Source: Clytia hemisphaerica
Taxonomy: Eukaryota; Cnidaria; Hydrozoa; Leptothecata; Clytiidae
Direction: 5' to 3'
DNA: 64,000 nucleotides
Assembly (NCBI GenBank): GCA_902728285.1
Contig: CACVBU010000185.1
Location: 1,358,845-1,422,844 of the forward strand
Below the pieces are notes generated by a model. It had not been told where the DNA came from and ran no database searches. It saw only the letters and a list, made by a program, of their open reading frames with translations. Positions 31,689 through 44,109 of this stretch are shown here, piece after piece (within the stretch, counting starts at the first letter, position 1; each line of letters begins with the position of its first letter). The position numbers and the translations under genes are program-made.

Positions 31689-34568
31689 CCATGGCCCCCC
31701 CCCACTTTTTTGCAGAGAAAAGTTTTTTTTTTCACTGTGAGAAAAAATAAAAAAGTAGTTGATGTGCTTAAAATATCATATTTCTCCTCTTTCTTTGTCT
31801 TTTTGTATCTTTTGCTTACTTTCGGCATGATTTTCACTCAAGCAGTCAAAATAAGCTCTCGTTTTCAATTTTTTTCTCTCTCTTCTCATTTTCAATTCGT
31901 CGTTATGAGTAAGAGAAGTGCGCAAGATTTTTTTGCAAAAAAAGGAAAAAGCGAAAATAAAGAAGCAACTGTACAAAAACTAACTGGACCACCATCGAAG
32001 AAATCGAACGTATCTATTGTTTCTACATCACTACAGCAAGATAGCGTAGCTCGTGAGAATGATAATCATCAACAAGTTGATAAGCCTTTTCATCCGCCAA
32101 AACACTTCGTCTTTCCAAAGAAAAAATGTGGATCACGTGAACGTTCCTGTCAGCATGCTTGGTTTGAAACCTATGATTGGCTACACTATGACGAAAGGTA
32201 TGTACCCCTTCTAAAATGTCATATTTTTAACTGGTCCAAAAATTAATCTTTAAAACAAAATTTTCCTAAGTTTTCCTTTAATATCGAATTCCAAAATACT
32301 TTTTGAAATAATTTCTACGTAATATAGATAATTATTGAATTGAATTAACTCGTAATTTGCAAAGCTTTTCCATACTTAGAACTTAGAGCTCCAAGTAACC
32401 AAACTGTTACAGAATTGTGTTCTCATATGTTAAACTGATAGAAATATTTACTCCTGTTTATTTTAGCACGCAATCTGTATTTTGTCATTATTGTATGGTG
32501 CAGGAGAGAAAGGGAAACCTGAAGGACCAGGGATCCAAAGAGGACGCATACATTACAAAAGGATTCTCGTCGTGGAAAAAGGCACCGAAATGCTTTCAGG
32601 CTCACCAAGATTCAGCATGTCATAAAACAGCACAAACGTACCAACTAACGATTCCCAAATGCTTAGACGTCGAAGAAATGATTGACAACCAACTGACCGA
32701 AAAACGTACCGTCGAACGAAAATACCTTCTTCAAGTAATCAGATGCTTACGGTATTTGGCAAGGCAAGGGATCGCATTGCAAGGTGACGACGGTAACGAT
32801 AACTTTACACAACTGCTACACCTTGTCGGCATAAGTGATGAGAATCTCATGAAGCACCTGGATGGGAAAATAGGTAGCAAATACACGCATAGTGATGTTC
32901 AGAATGAATTACTTAACATCATGGCGACTCTAACATTACTGGAGAAACTTAAAGATATTGACGAGCGACGGTTTTTCTCCATGATTGCAGATGAGGGCAC
33001 TGACATTAGCAATAAAGAGCAGTTATCCTTTTGCTTACGTACCGTTGACGAAAACTTAGAGGCTTATGAAGACTTTATTGGGTTCCATCAGTTGGAAAAT
33101 ATTAAAAGTGATGTCATAGTTCGCGTTATCAAAGATATCCTTCTAAGGTTGAACCTGTCTTTGGAGAATTGCCGAGGTCAGACGTACGACGGAGCTTCGA
33201 ATATGATGGGTAGAAAATCTGGTGTGTCAACACAGATATTAGCCGAGCAACCAAAAGCCGTTGCGATTCATTGCGAGGGGCATTCTTTAAGTCTAAGCAT
33301 AAAATCATTGACAAGTGAATGTGACACTCTCAAGGATACTTTGAGTGTTGTGAAGGAGATATGTGTACTCGTGAAATATTCCCCTAAAAGAGAAAACCTT
33401 CTTGGAAACATCCACGAAAGCATCGAAAAAGGCGATGTACGCTGTACAACATGACAGATAATCTCTCCAGGAGTCTTCAAGGTGAAAAGATGTCAGCCCT
33501 TTCGGGAAGAAAATCGGCCGAATTGGTTATTGAAACCATTTCGAAAATGAGAGCTGATGAAGAATTCGTGGCTTTCTATGAAACCACCACTAAGGATGCA
33601 GAAGCGTTAAAGAAAGTGTGCGAACCAAAGCTACCAAGAAAACGAAAGAAACTTAAAAACTACTCCATCTTGCAGTATGTCACGCGTCCTGACAATGAGA
33701 AGGAAAGTGAAGCTTACTACCCTAAAACTCCAGAGGAACACTACCACCTCATCTTTAACGCAGCCATTGATATTTTGGTCAATGTTATGCAAGACCGTTT
33801 CAACCAGCCAGCTTTGAAAAAATTTGAAAATGTCGAGCAGCTTCTTTTAAAAGCAATCAATAGTCAAAATTTTTCTGATGAGTTGGAAGTTATGAAAAAA
33901 GATTTCAAAGGAGATTTCGACGAGAACCAAATCGAAGGCGAATTGAGACTCATCAAAACCATATTCGAAGGATCAGAACCAATCGATTTTCGTGATATTT
34001 GTAAAACATTACGCACGATTGATAGAGGGATTCGTCCTATGATCAAAAACATTTGGACAGTTGTGCGAATCGTTCTTACAAGTGGAGCAACATCTGCCAC
34101 ACCAGAACGCTCTTTTTCGATGCAGAGAAGAATAAAAACGTGGCTCAGATCGACAATGGGCCAAAAACGCTACAACTCCTTAGCTATCCTTAATTCTCAT
34201 AAGGAAATTGTTGATAAGCTGTCACTCATAGAAGTGGCGAAAAGGTTCACGGAATGCCAGGAAAAACGCCAGAATGAATTTGGAACATTTAAAGAAAGTG
34301 ATTTGTAGCCGATTCCTTTTTTACGATTTATGATATATACTAGGATAATTTTTGTGTTTACTTTAGGATGTTGTCATTATAGAAATGAAAAAGATATCTT
34401 TCCTTTCAAAGATGAATCATAATTGTACTTACATTGACTTAAGTATAGCGTTTTAGGGGCAAAATAAGGGCTAAAAACGAAAAATTTTCTTCGTCGCCCA
34501 ACCATGGTGGGCGACATTTTTAAATTTTTTTGGCCCCCTCACTTTTTTTTGCACGCCGGGGGCCATGG
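31689..34568 (+). mobile_element. hAT element (ZMYM/TTF-finger type), internally deleted
   Basis: A hAT transposase gene lies between short inverted ends CCATGGCCCCC (31689-31699) and GGGGGCCATGG (34558-34568). The C runs make the exact ends uncertain, and no 8-bp duplication was found. A perfect hairpin GTCGCCCA/TGGGCGAC is at 34493-34515 near the right end. Confidence 0.45.
31905..34308 (+). pseudogene. hAT transposase with TTF-type finger, internal deletion
   Basis: ATG 31905 (MSKRSAQDFF) opens exon 1, which ends at 32197 before GTATGT. The intron runs to AG 32466. Exon 2 contains a TTF-type zinc finger (F-C-H-Y-C, then H and H near residue 150). The DUF4371/RNase H-like core follows, with the first Asp in MIADEGTD and the second region CRGQTYDGASNM, then HCEGHSLSL. 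At about 33445 the frame breaks and roughly 60-70 codons normally present between the HCxxH region and the dimerisation region are missing. The second frame (33451-34308) runs to the hAT C-terminal dimerisation block (SATPERSFS, LRSTMGQKRY). The deletion and frameshift make it inactive. The intron is small and its phase fits. Confidence 0.8.
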
Positions 34569-34697
34569 AATATTGTGACTATCTAAGTTATATTGAAAAA
34601 AAAAGATACTATTTGTGATAAGGTCAATAATTTGTGATAATGGGCAACTTATTCATTGCTTTTTATAAAAAACTCATTTTTACTCACTCTTTCAGGC

Positions 34698-34822
34698 TAC
34701 CTCTTCCAAAATCAACAACAACGATGAAATGAACGATCAAGAAGATTCCCAATTGGTTGACTTGTCATTGAAAAGCCAAAAGGAGTAACCACAATCACTA
34801 CAAATGCAAAAGGAAAGGTAAC
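34698..34822 (+). pseudogene. Candidate host exon, frameshifted
   Basis: A good acceptor (ACTCACTCTTTCAG) precedes an open stretch beginning ATSSKINNNDEMNDQED. Near 34770 the frame must shift by one to continue as VIEKPKGVTT to the donor AAAG|GTAACA. It resembles the exon at 34992-35095 in its second half, suggesting exon duplication. Function unknown; weak support. Confidence 0.25.
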
Positions 34823-34991
34823 AAAAAGAAATTTTACTGTAAATCATGAAAAATGTAGCTAGAGCTAATGAAATCTAGCAAATTTCTAAATACATTTTTA
34901 AATTGTAAAATGAAATGCTTATAATTATTATTATGAGACAAGAATTTTTCAAAATACCATTACTTACCGCAAATTAAACATAAGCGTAGAT

Positions 34992-35095
34992 AAAAAACCA
35001 TCGAGTGCGCAGGTAGAAGACATCTCTGATTCGGTCATTGAACAACCAGCCATGGAATCCAAGAAAGCACCTAGTAAAAATGGAAAAGAGAAGGT
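34992..35095 (+). CDS. Candidate host exon upstream of the 16.3-kb insertion
   Basis: An open stretch reads KKPSSAQVEDISDSVIEQPA and ends GGAAAAGAGAAG before the donor GTAATA, in phase 0. Its acceptor is not well defined (an AG lies at 34990-34991 region). Only 15 bases after the donor the TIR element begins. The phase matches the terminal exon at 51565, so the two could be consecutive exons of one gene separated by a transposon-filled intron. The peptide is Ser/Lys/Glu-rich and probably disordered. Confidence 0.3.
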
Positions 35096-35119
35096 AATAA
35101 GTTTCCAAAAAGATAGAAC

Positions 35120-35149
35120 CGGTTAGTGTAAAACGCAGGTCACAGGTCA
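35120..35149 (+). repeat. Left TIR of the 16.3-kb element
   Basis: Contains CAGGTCA subrepeats that extend to about 35156 (three in a row). Preceded by the target duplication AGATAGAAC. Confidence 0.75.
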
Positions 35150-36356
35150 CAGGTCATACAAATTACAGACCGGAAAACTGTAACGCACTCGTAACATACA
35201 ACCCATAACATAAGCTCCTGAAAATATTATATGTAATGTAAATGTAATATCAAAATATGTTATTTAGAAGACTTAAATGACAAATCATCAACCCCAAATA
35301 TTGACAACAAATGACACTTAAATTATGTAAATAATGATGTTATCTCAAAGTATGAGGTTCTGTACATCAATTAACAATAAAATATTCTTCATGCATAATA
35401 GGATGCTGACACTGCAAGTGGATATAGATTGACAGGTTTCGAAATCAAGAAATACTCCAAGAGAGCTGTTTTAGAAAGATGAAAATAGTGACGTCATTTT
35501 ATCAAAAATACAAAGCAGGGGATAAAAATGTTGAAACATTTATAAAATATAGTCTCATTGACACTATTTTCATCAATTCTTGTTATCATACCCAAGGTGA
35601 TGCAGGAGATAAAATGAGATATGACATAGTGATTGTGAAATAGCTATTTTCCTGATAGGGGGCTGTTTAAAGCAATGGTGAGATCGATATTCGAATATTT
35701 CTTTATTCTTTGTATACAACATACGTACGTAACATGCGCATAACATTGAAAAGATATTGTTTACATGTGTGATATAGATGTAATATATAATACAAGTATT
35801 ACAGGTCCGTGTTATACACGGCCACGGCGGGCCAGAATTGGACATAAAATGTTTAATTAAAGGCGAAACCGCCCGTGGAGCATTGTGAGTATTTAGTATT
35901 AATTCTAAAATGGTAGACATTGCGCGTCTTAAATACTGAGATGGCGCATTGCTTTTTTCCCATAGAAATTTGCCCGTTTTCCCGAAACTTCCGATTTTCC
36001 CGATAAATTTTGTTGTTTTACAAACCGATTAGTTAACCGAAATGCGCAAGGGACCCAGAAATTGTAACGTTGAGGCATTGAAAGGATAAAGTAAATATTG
36101 TTTAGAATAAAATAGTGAGTTCAAGGATTTGTTATGAAATCTCCCCTAGTTTTTTCTGAATACATGACCGTTTTAAAAATGCATAAACCAAAAGAAAGGC
36201 TTCAAGAGATTGAGAACTATTTATTTTTGATATGCTTGCTTTTTCATGACTAGGGTCGAACCTACTCTGAGCATTTGTAAATCTTTATGATTTACCATGA
36301 AGGTAAGTATATGTACTCTGGCATTTATGGCTCAGAGGCCAGGGCATGATCAAGCA
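35150..36356. other. Subterminal region, no gene
   Basis: AT-rich sequence with a small hairpin CCGTGTTATACACGG near 35811 and a GC-rich patch. No supported frame. The last bases (36352-36356, AAGCA) are the target duplication of the next element. Confidence 0.35.
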
Positions 36357-39300
36357 CAGGGGCGGATATAGGATATTTGAACACCTTGTGAAAGAAATCC
36401 GATTTCCCCGATTTTTGCTCAAAACCCGTTTTTATCCCCGATTTTATTGCGTTTGTTCTTATAGAGCTTTTTGATGTTATGTTAAGATGTAATTTCCGCC
36501 ATTATGGAAGCAAATGTTCGAATTTCTAAACAAGATCTCTCACGCAAACCGAATACTTCACATTTCAATCATAGTCTTAGTGGCACTTGCAAATTTTACT
36601 CTCAGTTTTGTTCTCATTTTGGATTTTTTTAAACTGCTTGGAAATAACTCTCGCTTTGTAAACTAAGATTAAAATCATGAAGTAGGTGAAATAAAATGAA
36701 CAAGAATTTGAAGCTCGGAGGCAGTCCCGGCATGCCAATCAATATTATTACAAATTTACAAGTAAATCATCCGATAAAATGAATAAAAAATCTAACTATA
36801 TACTAAAGGCTAAGCAAGTTGCACTCAATGTAGAAAAAGAAGTATTCATTTTCAACCTAAGATGTCATATTGCTAGAAGTTTCAAATCTTTCGAAGAGTT
36901 ATTTATCTGATTGAACTGGATTGATCACAAAAGATATTTAGTTCACCAATTGTCTAGTATCAACACAGTCCGTCGGATGGTCGGAAGTTTTTTTTGATTC
37001 AGTCCGAAATATAATTAAAATATTAGTACAAAAGTATAATATGCTATTGTACCTATAGTAGAAAGCTTAGAAGTTCAATAGGTCAAAATCAAAAAGTTCG
37101 AGTCTATGACTATATTCTTGTGCAAAGATGTCCAGAACTTTTTCTGGGTTCAGGTCGAATTCCCGATGAATATTCGCTAAAGCTAAGGTTGACAACCTGT
37201 CCTGATTCATTGTAGATCTTAGGTAAGTTTTAAGAATTCGTAGCTTTGACATTGATCGCTCACATGAGTTGGATGTTGCTGGTACCACTGCGACTAAACA
37301 CAAGATGACATAAATATTTGGAAACCAATTCTTAATAGAGTCTACAGCAGATAGAGTATCGACGATGGTGTCTGGTAGGTTTCCTTTAGTTGAGATTTTT
37401 CTCCAGTAGATTTCCCACTGTCGTAATTCTGCTTTCAAATTGACCTTTTCGGGAAGATCTTTTTCGTACTGTGTTGCGAATTGATAAATTTTCTCCTTCC
37501 AATCAGTAGAAGAGATCACGATGTTGGGGCGAATGTAATTGCCATTTAAGTGAATTCTATTTTCAGGTGAGAATCGACTCCTCAGTTCAGACAATACTTG
37601 ATCCAAGAGGGGTATCGTTAAAGAAAACTTGTAATATTCAGACGGAGAATCGGTTGCGAAGTTAGCACGAAGTGTTTGCTGGCCAGCGATACGTTTAATG
37701 GATGGTTGGGTTCCGTGTAATAATGCGAATTCGACAGCTGTTTCATACCATTCTTTGTGCAAATCATCCACTTTATCACGGCACTCTTGAAGGGAATCTA
37801 TGACGTTATCGACTGCCTCGTAAACCTTCCCAACGTCTAGCTGTTTTTTCTGCAGCTCATAAGTGAGAGAAAGGGTGTAAGAAAGTACATTGCGAACGAT
37901 GATGAGATGAATCATAAAACTAAAGGAGTCCAGTATAAGCCAAGAATTTGGCTCTTCTGATCTCACTTGCTAACTCTCGGGTGATTAGGTTTCCAATACA
38001 GCTCAAGATTTCGTTCTGAATCGTTTTGGACCGGTACGTTGCATTCTTTGGACAATTTTCCAGATGAGTTTTTAACACAGCATCTCCACTCTCAACTCGA
38101 AAATTTAGCAAGGCTTGAAAATTTCCTGGGTTGTTGTTTGCATCCTCAAAGTACTTACTGTCATCTCGATGACCTCTCATTGCGATGTTCTGACGTGCAC
38201 ATAAAATAACAGTTTTAATGATAGGAAGAATTTTACTGCGATTTATTGCGATTTTTTCTGCCTTTGCCTTATCAATCACGGTTGATATCTTCTGTGTTTC
38301 CCCTTTCGCTTGAGATTGGAGTGCTTGCATTATTTGCATTGTTGTCTTATGCATCTCACTTTTGTCTTGGTGATCTTTGAGGCGTGGGTTAATACCATTC
38401 CATCGTGTCATTGGCTCGGTAAAAAGCTGTTGGATTTTCGATTTGCTGGTAACTGCTCCTCCAAACAAAACACATGCCTTACAAAACACCCCATCGTGTT
38501 TTTCAGAATATACGAGCCAAGGGTAGTATTTGTTGGAGCCAGGGGTGAGGTAGGTATTATTGAAACGCCAGCTTCTCCGATACTCTTCATGCTTTGGAAA
38601 TTTGTAGTCTTGTGAAGGTTTCCAAACATTATCCACTAGTTGCAGTTTCTCCGAATCTGTCATTGTCGGGACTCTTTCAAGTATCAAACCAATATCATTT
38701 GGATTACAATCAAGTTTAGGTTTTCCACGCGTCGATAGTTTTAGTGTTAAATTGTCTTGTGATGAGTTCGGATGCGATGTCGATTTTATAGACTCTGGTG
38801 GTTGAGTTTGGTTCTGAGTTGAGTTCGAGGGAAGCACTTTCTGAGCGATTAGTTTTAGTGTCGATTTTGTCGGCTGTGGTGGTTGAGTTTGGTTCTTAGA
38901 TGAGTTCAAGGGAAGCACTTTCTGAGCGATTGGCTGTAGTGTCGATTTTGTTAGCTGCGGTTGAGCGTGGCTCTGAGTTGAGGGAAAAGAAATTCGATTG
39001 AGTGTTGTAAGAGAGGGCTTGAGAAGTGCTCCTTTTAATGCTTTTGAACAAGATTGTTCTTGATTTGTCTCATTTATTAGAATTGGAGTGTCAGATGAAC
39101 TTTCGATTGAGTTAGTTACTTTTTGTTTTTTGGGAGCAACTGTTGAAAAATTTATGGTAGATTGTTTTTGCTTAAGGTTTTTCTCTGGTATTTCGATTGA
39201 TTTCCATAGTTCTGAAATAGGTGTGCCAGATGAAAACGATTTGTGCTTTGCATCTGAACAAAGGACAAAGTGATTTGGGGAAGTGTAGTCTCCATGCTTC

Positions 39301-41253
39301 AATGTCGATGCCCAGAGTATATGGATAATATCGTTTGACTTTGTTTCAGGAACTTTAACAAGTCTTGTGAAAACAGGGAAGATTCGACTATTCCTTTGAC
39401 TGTAAATCGAAAATATTGGTATGTTTACCACACAAGAAAGGGCATAGACTGCTGACATTGATGGAAATGCTCCAGGGTTCGATGTATGAATAGCCTCTTC
39501 ACGGAATATTGTAAACATTTGAGTAATGTTGAAACATTTTTCTGAAGACTTGAAGTTGAAAAAAAGCTGGATGAGGTTAAATTCATTCCGAAAAGAAGAT
39601 TTGTATGTTAGAGCTAGGGATCGAATCTCCTTGAAATATTTATTCCAATCCAAATAGAGCTGAATACTGGTTAAAACGCGTAGGACGAGGTGTAATTTTT
39701 CACTGCCACATAATTTCTTTGAAACAGCATTAAAAAGACAATTTCCATCAGCGGTAACCCTGAATAAAAAGAAAAAAGATTATTTAAAGTCTACCCCAAA
39801 ATAGTTGGCAGAGGAGTTGAAAACTTTGTGCTTGTTGTGAAATCAATTATTTATCGATTCAAAAATCATTCTTTCGTAAAAAATATTCTACAATTACAAT
39901 TTTTACAGGAGTGATTCTCTGATCTATTATTAGAACATCATCGATGTGAAAAAATTTCTCAAAAGATTTATGCAGTAAAAAGATATACACATATTTTTTT
40001 AATAAAAAGGTGCGCTATGGGACGTTCCCGTGTGAACGATTGCCCAGCGGATTCCGGTTGTCAAATTACCCACGGGTAATCTTTAACTGGCCGTCTATGT
40101 GCTATGTGCCTTTGTGCCTTAAGCTTAAGGGTCGGAAATATCAGAAAGGTTTAAATTTAGTCTCTTTGACTTTTGGAAAATCTTTTGTAAAAAAGTCTCT
40201 CTACTGGTAGGATTTTTTCAAAAACCAGAGAAAATATTTTGTAAAAAAGTCTCTCTAGGCGTCAGGGTTTGGAGGTCTGGCACGCACAACCCCCTGGGAC
40301 CATCCCTAGCAATAGCTTGAATTTTTACAAAAGAAATGATAGCTTACCTCAGAGGTTTACAATTTCCAGAGGAATTTTGGCAGAATTCTCCCAAATTTTC
40401 ATGTTCTATTATACTGGCAGCATTTTCGTCAACTACCAGAAAGTTGGTGTTTTGTTTTTGTTCTATAATCTTCTTTAAGATAAGTTTGTAACGGTCTCTG
40501 ATCCTTTTGATTGATGATGTGGAGAGATTTTCTTTTTGATAAAATAATCTCAATCGATGGAGATCCGATTTGATATTTACCTCGTTTGGTATGACTCTTT
40601 GAAGTTTAGTTTTTTCCATATTCAATTCACGACGACTTCATTCTACTATCACTTTCACTTTTTGAACCTTTCAACTTTTATCAACAACCACAAAAATATT
40701 CGAAAACGAAAGTTTGTCTCGATGTTTTTAAGATTTTACTTTTACTTCAAAGTTATTTTTGGTTGAATAAGCGAGAAAAATTTGCACGAAATTATGATTC
40801 TGTTGTTGTGAAAATTGAATTCACAAGGTCATAATGCATGCGTTTCGTGCAAAACTATGCAAAATAATGTAAAATACACACATAATGGCTCTTCACCACC
40901 GAAAAAAAAACACAAAATATGATTAAGGTTTCTTTGAAAACGCTGTACGGCGGAGTGTATAGATTCTCGCTTTAAAAAACAATGAGATATCATATTTCAT
41001 GATGACGTAAATCAGTGTGCGTGAGAGAGACAGTTCTCATGTTCGCGGGAAAGTCAAAAGAAATAATAAATAAAGAAAAGTAAATTGATTTGTATACAAA
41101 AAGAAGAAAGAACGATGAGAAGCTTGTTATGTAAATTTTTCACACACGACTGAACATACAAGAAATTAAAGTCTTGTCTAATTCTTCAATCACTTGATCA
41201 AGAAAATTGACCTTGTGAACGCACAACTTTCACAATGCTTGTATCCGCCCCTG
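36357..41253 (-). mobile_element. hAT element encoding an OTU-domain transposase
   Basis: Short inverted ends CAGGGGCGGATA(T/C)A begin at 36357 and end at 41253, flanked by AAGCA on both sides (36352-36356 and 41254-41258). The ends also share a subterminal ACCTTGTGAA motif. The two-exon transposase gene fills most of it on the minus strand. Confidence 0.8.
37067..40619 (-). pseudogene. OTU protease-hAT transposase fusion, catalytic core deleted
   Basis: Exon 1 runs from ATG 40619 to 40348 (donor GAG|GTAAGC). The intron ends at 39760 (TTTATTCAG). Exon 2 begins at 39759 and reads VTADGNCLFNAVS, the Cys-containing motif of OTU cysteine proteases. A matching His follows about 150 residues later in SPNHFVL. 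A long Ser/Thr/Gln/Pro linker with a roughly 30-residue repeat (QKVLP blocks) leads to a TTF-type zinc finger (FCKACVLFGG, then H-x5-H). At 37920-37966 the frame breaks and the whole DUF4371/RNase H core is absent. The second frame (37966-37067) is the hAT C-terminal insertion and dimerisation part (SNSCERSMSKLR). It cannot transpose, but the OTU, DNA-binding and dimerisation parts survive. OTU enzymes remove ubiquitin; the role in a transposase is unknown. Confidence 0.8.
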
Positions 41254-41258
41254 AAGCA

Positions 41259-41564
41259 AGATTAAAAAAAGTAGTCAAAGAGCCAGGAGGGCAAAAAAGA
41301 TAATAACACAATTTGAGGCACCTTTCTTGTGAGATGCCAAAATTGAAAATGTTTCTGAGTATGTACACATCATAAGATCTAAATATAAAGTAAAAAGTTC
41401 TAAAAAAATACCTAAGTAAATGTTATGTCTTAAAATTGACAAATCTAAGGTCACAGGGTAGCTACAAAATCTATTCTCACAACACTCTGCACACTGCCAT
41501 ACAGTACGGTTGGACAGGATACAGGACCTAACCTCTTTTTATGTAAACATTGAAAACAATGTAT
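41259..41564. other. Spacer, nothing seen
   Basis: AT-rich, without frame or repeat beyond the AAGCA duplication at its left edge. Confidence 0.3.
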
Positions 41565-41777
41565 GGTGCCATCCATATAGTATGTACGCAGCTGCGTACG
41601 CTTTTGCTAGACCCCCTCTCCCCCCTTCACTGCGCAGTGAAGGGGGGAGAGTGGGTCTAGCAAAAGCGTGCGTCTATTGTTTTTAAATGACGTGTTTTCT
41701 ATTGTTCTATGCGTACAAGGGGGAGGGGGTATCAAATATTAGGAAAATTGTTGCGTACGTACTATATGGACGACCCC
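41565..41777. mobile_element. 213-bp MITE with central perfect hairpin
   Basis: The ends match inversely over about 26 bases with mismatches (GG(T/G)G(C/T)C(A/G)TCCATATAGTA). TAT flanks both sides (41562-41564 and 41778-41780). Inside, 41601-41666 is a nearly perfect palindrome centred on ACTGCGCAGT with arms containing CTTTTGCTAGACCC. Confidence 0.6.
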
Positions 41778-41834
41778 TATACAATTTACCAGTCTGGACA
41801 TTGAAAATCCCACGGTACTATTCCAGCCTCCAGT

Positions 41835-42755
41835 AAAAAATCTTGTGTTAAAGATGTTACAAGAAAATTGTTTTCCCGAATATCATAGAAAATTGAATCA
41901 AAATAAATCCAGAAAGTAAACCAGATTGCTCACAACGCAAGCATTCCTTCGGCCAATCACTCTCACGAAACGCGGACGACTGGACAGGTGTTTTCAGTAA
42001 ATTTCAATACCAAATTGATAAGGCTTTTCACTTTATCGGTACGTAGTGCGAAAACAAAAAATTTTTTAAGAACGACCATCAAAAATTAAATTGAAGAATT
42101 GAAAATCATGTATAAACGATAAACTCTAAATATTAATCAAAATTACTTGTCTTAAATAATATGAAGTGTTGTTAAAACTCAAATATAATGTCCGGGATGG
42201 GAAATTGTATACGGTGCTTTCAATGTTTACACACCAGCATATAATATGGTGGTGATTTACTTAAAAGAAAACCAGATTGCTTACAATGCAAGCATTCATT
42301 TGGCCAATCACTCATACAAAGCGCGGACAGCTGGACGGGCGTTTTCACTGGTTTTCAAAATCTTAATAAGATAAACTATCTTGTGTTTAAAAGACGTTAC
42401 GAGAAAATTGTTTTGTTGCTGAATATCATAGAAAAATGAATCAAAATAAATCCAAAAGGAAAACCAGATTGCTCACAACGCAAGCATTCCTTCGGCCAAT
42501 CACTCTCACGAAACGCGGACGACTGGACAGGTGTTTTCAGTAAATTTCAATACCAAATTGATTAAGCTTTTCACTTTATCGGTACTTAGTGCGAAAACGA
42601 GAATTTTTTTAAGAACGACCATCAAAAATTAAATTGAAGAATTGAAAAATCATGCGTAAACGATAAACTCTAAATAAAATATTAATCAAAAATCAAAATT
42701 ATATCCTACTTGTCTTTAAAAATATGAAGTGTTGTTAAAACTCAAATATAATATC
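41835..42755. repeat. Direct repeat of a roughly 540-bp unit, plus a partial third copy
   Basis: 41835-42195 recurs at 42377-42755 with high identity (landmarks ACCAGATTGCTCACAACGC and GGACGACTGGACAGGTG). A diverged copy of the start of the unit lies at 42268-42370. Non-coding. Confidence 0.75.
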
Positions 42756-43066
42756 TAAATAACCCTTATATAGTCTATGATAAAAACAAAATTTTGTTAA
42801 AAATTATGGTTAAGTATCTATATACTCTAGAAATTTCTTAACTACATAATATATTATGCTTACTAACAACATCTGACTCCTTCCGAGAAAAGAAATTTTT
42901 GTAAATGTTTTTAAATGTAGACGAAAAGCTGACTTGCATAAATTTATTCTTGCAAGAAAAGAACTCCTTACAGTAGTTAATTCTTCTGCGTATTAAAATT
43001 CATGTTGATGTTTAAATTTCTGGAAAAGACCTCATTTTTGTAAAATTTTGTAAAAAAACTTTTATA

Positions 43067-43306
43067 AGTTTCCGGTTTCCACATTAAGATTCCTCAGCCA
43101 GTTTACAACGGAAAACGGCTAAGTCTGATGATGAAATAAAAAGAAAAAAGTGAACCAGGCTGACCGTTCATAAATTCACACTTTTAACCAATTTCATACT
43201 GATTTGCCAGCTTGGTGACTTTTATTTTTTAGCCAGTGAGGCCAGGGAAAATAGTGGAAAGATTCCGAAACGGGGGCCAGGCATCTTAACACGGAAACCG
43301 GAAACT
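43067..43306. mobile_element. 240-bp MITE, TA-flanked, related to 11348-11614
   Basis: The inverted ends start AGTTTCCGGTTTCC and continue into TTAAGAT on both sides; TA flanks both (43065-43066 and 43307-43308). The interior shares GATTTGCCAGCTTGG and the GGGAAAA-TAG segment with the MITE at 11348-11614, which suggests one family with diverged tips. Confidence 0.6.
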
Positions 43307-43308
43307 TA

Positions 43309-44109
43309 TTAGATTTCACGGTATGTCATGAAAATTTTCTGAAAATATGAACAAAAAACAAAATAGCTTCAGTAAAAACCCCCTTTTAAATATATTCATA
43401 GGGGTGCGAGAAATGTTTCAAATCCAACTTTAAAATCAAAAATGAATAAAACTATCAAAATTAAAAGACTTTCTTAAAAGTGAAAAGCCTTTTAGTAAAT
43501 TTACGACAAAAGAAAAAAAATTTCCTGGAAATATCAAAGAAAACTTTTGTAAAACAAAATTTTAGCCTACAGTAAAAACCACACTTTAAATATATATTTC
43601 ATAACTTTGTGGTGAATAAATTCCTCTCAATCCTCAATGTAAATAGAAATTTAATGAAATATAAACAATATCAAGAATGGGCAATCAGAAATTTGATAAC
43701 TTGCTCAAAGAATTTAGTACACGGTATTTTTAAAATTTGAACAGAAAAGGTTTTCTGAATTAGCAATTTGCAAAAATTTGTAACCAGCTAAAATTTTCCG
43801 ATAAAAGTAAACCGCTTCTTTATGTAGGATCTGAAAAGCACAACTGCAGAAAACAAGAATGACTAGTTTTTTAAATAGTTCAACAGTTATAACAAAATAT
43901 TTCCTTTTTCAATATAAACAAATATAATAAAACACTGTTGAGCATGATGGAAAGCATTATCAAATTAAACCTTCAATTTGTATTTTATCTCAAGGAAAAT
44001 CTAAAAGGCCTTTATTAGATTTTCTCAATAACTGGAAGCTCTAAATAAATCTAATTAAATAATAATCTAAATAATCTAAATTAAATCTAATAAAATATCA
44101 AAACACAGC
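43309..44109. other. AT-rich stretch downstream of the unnamed transposase gene
   Basis: No frame. Near 44040-44100 short TAAATCTAAT repeats occur. Confidence 0.35.

Noticed and set aside
31689-34568. CCATGG as a firm target duplication of the first hAT element
   Set aside because: The hexamer is palindromic and merges with C and G runs, so it cannot be told apart from part of the inverted ends.
35573-35920. 115-codon minus-strand frame as a gene
   Set aside because: No domain, and its composition looks like translated non-coding sequence with a hairpin.
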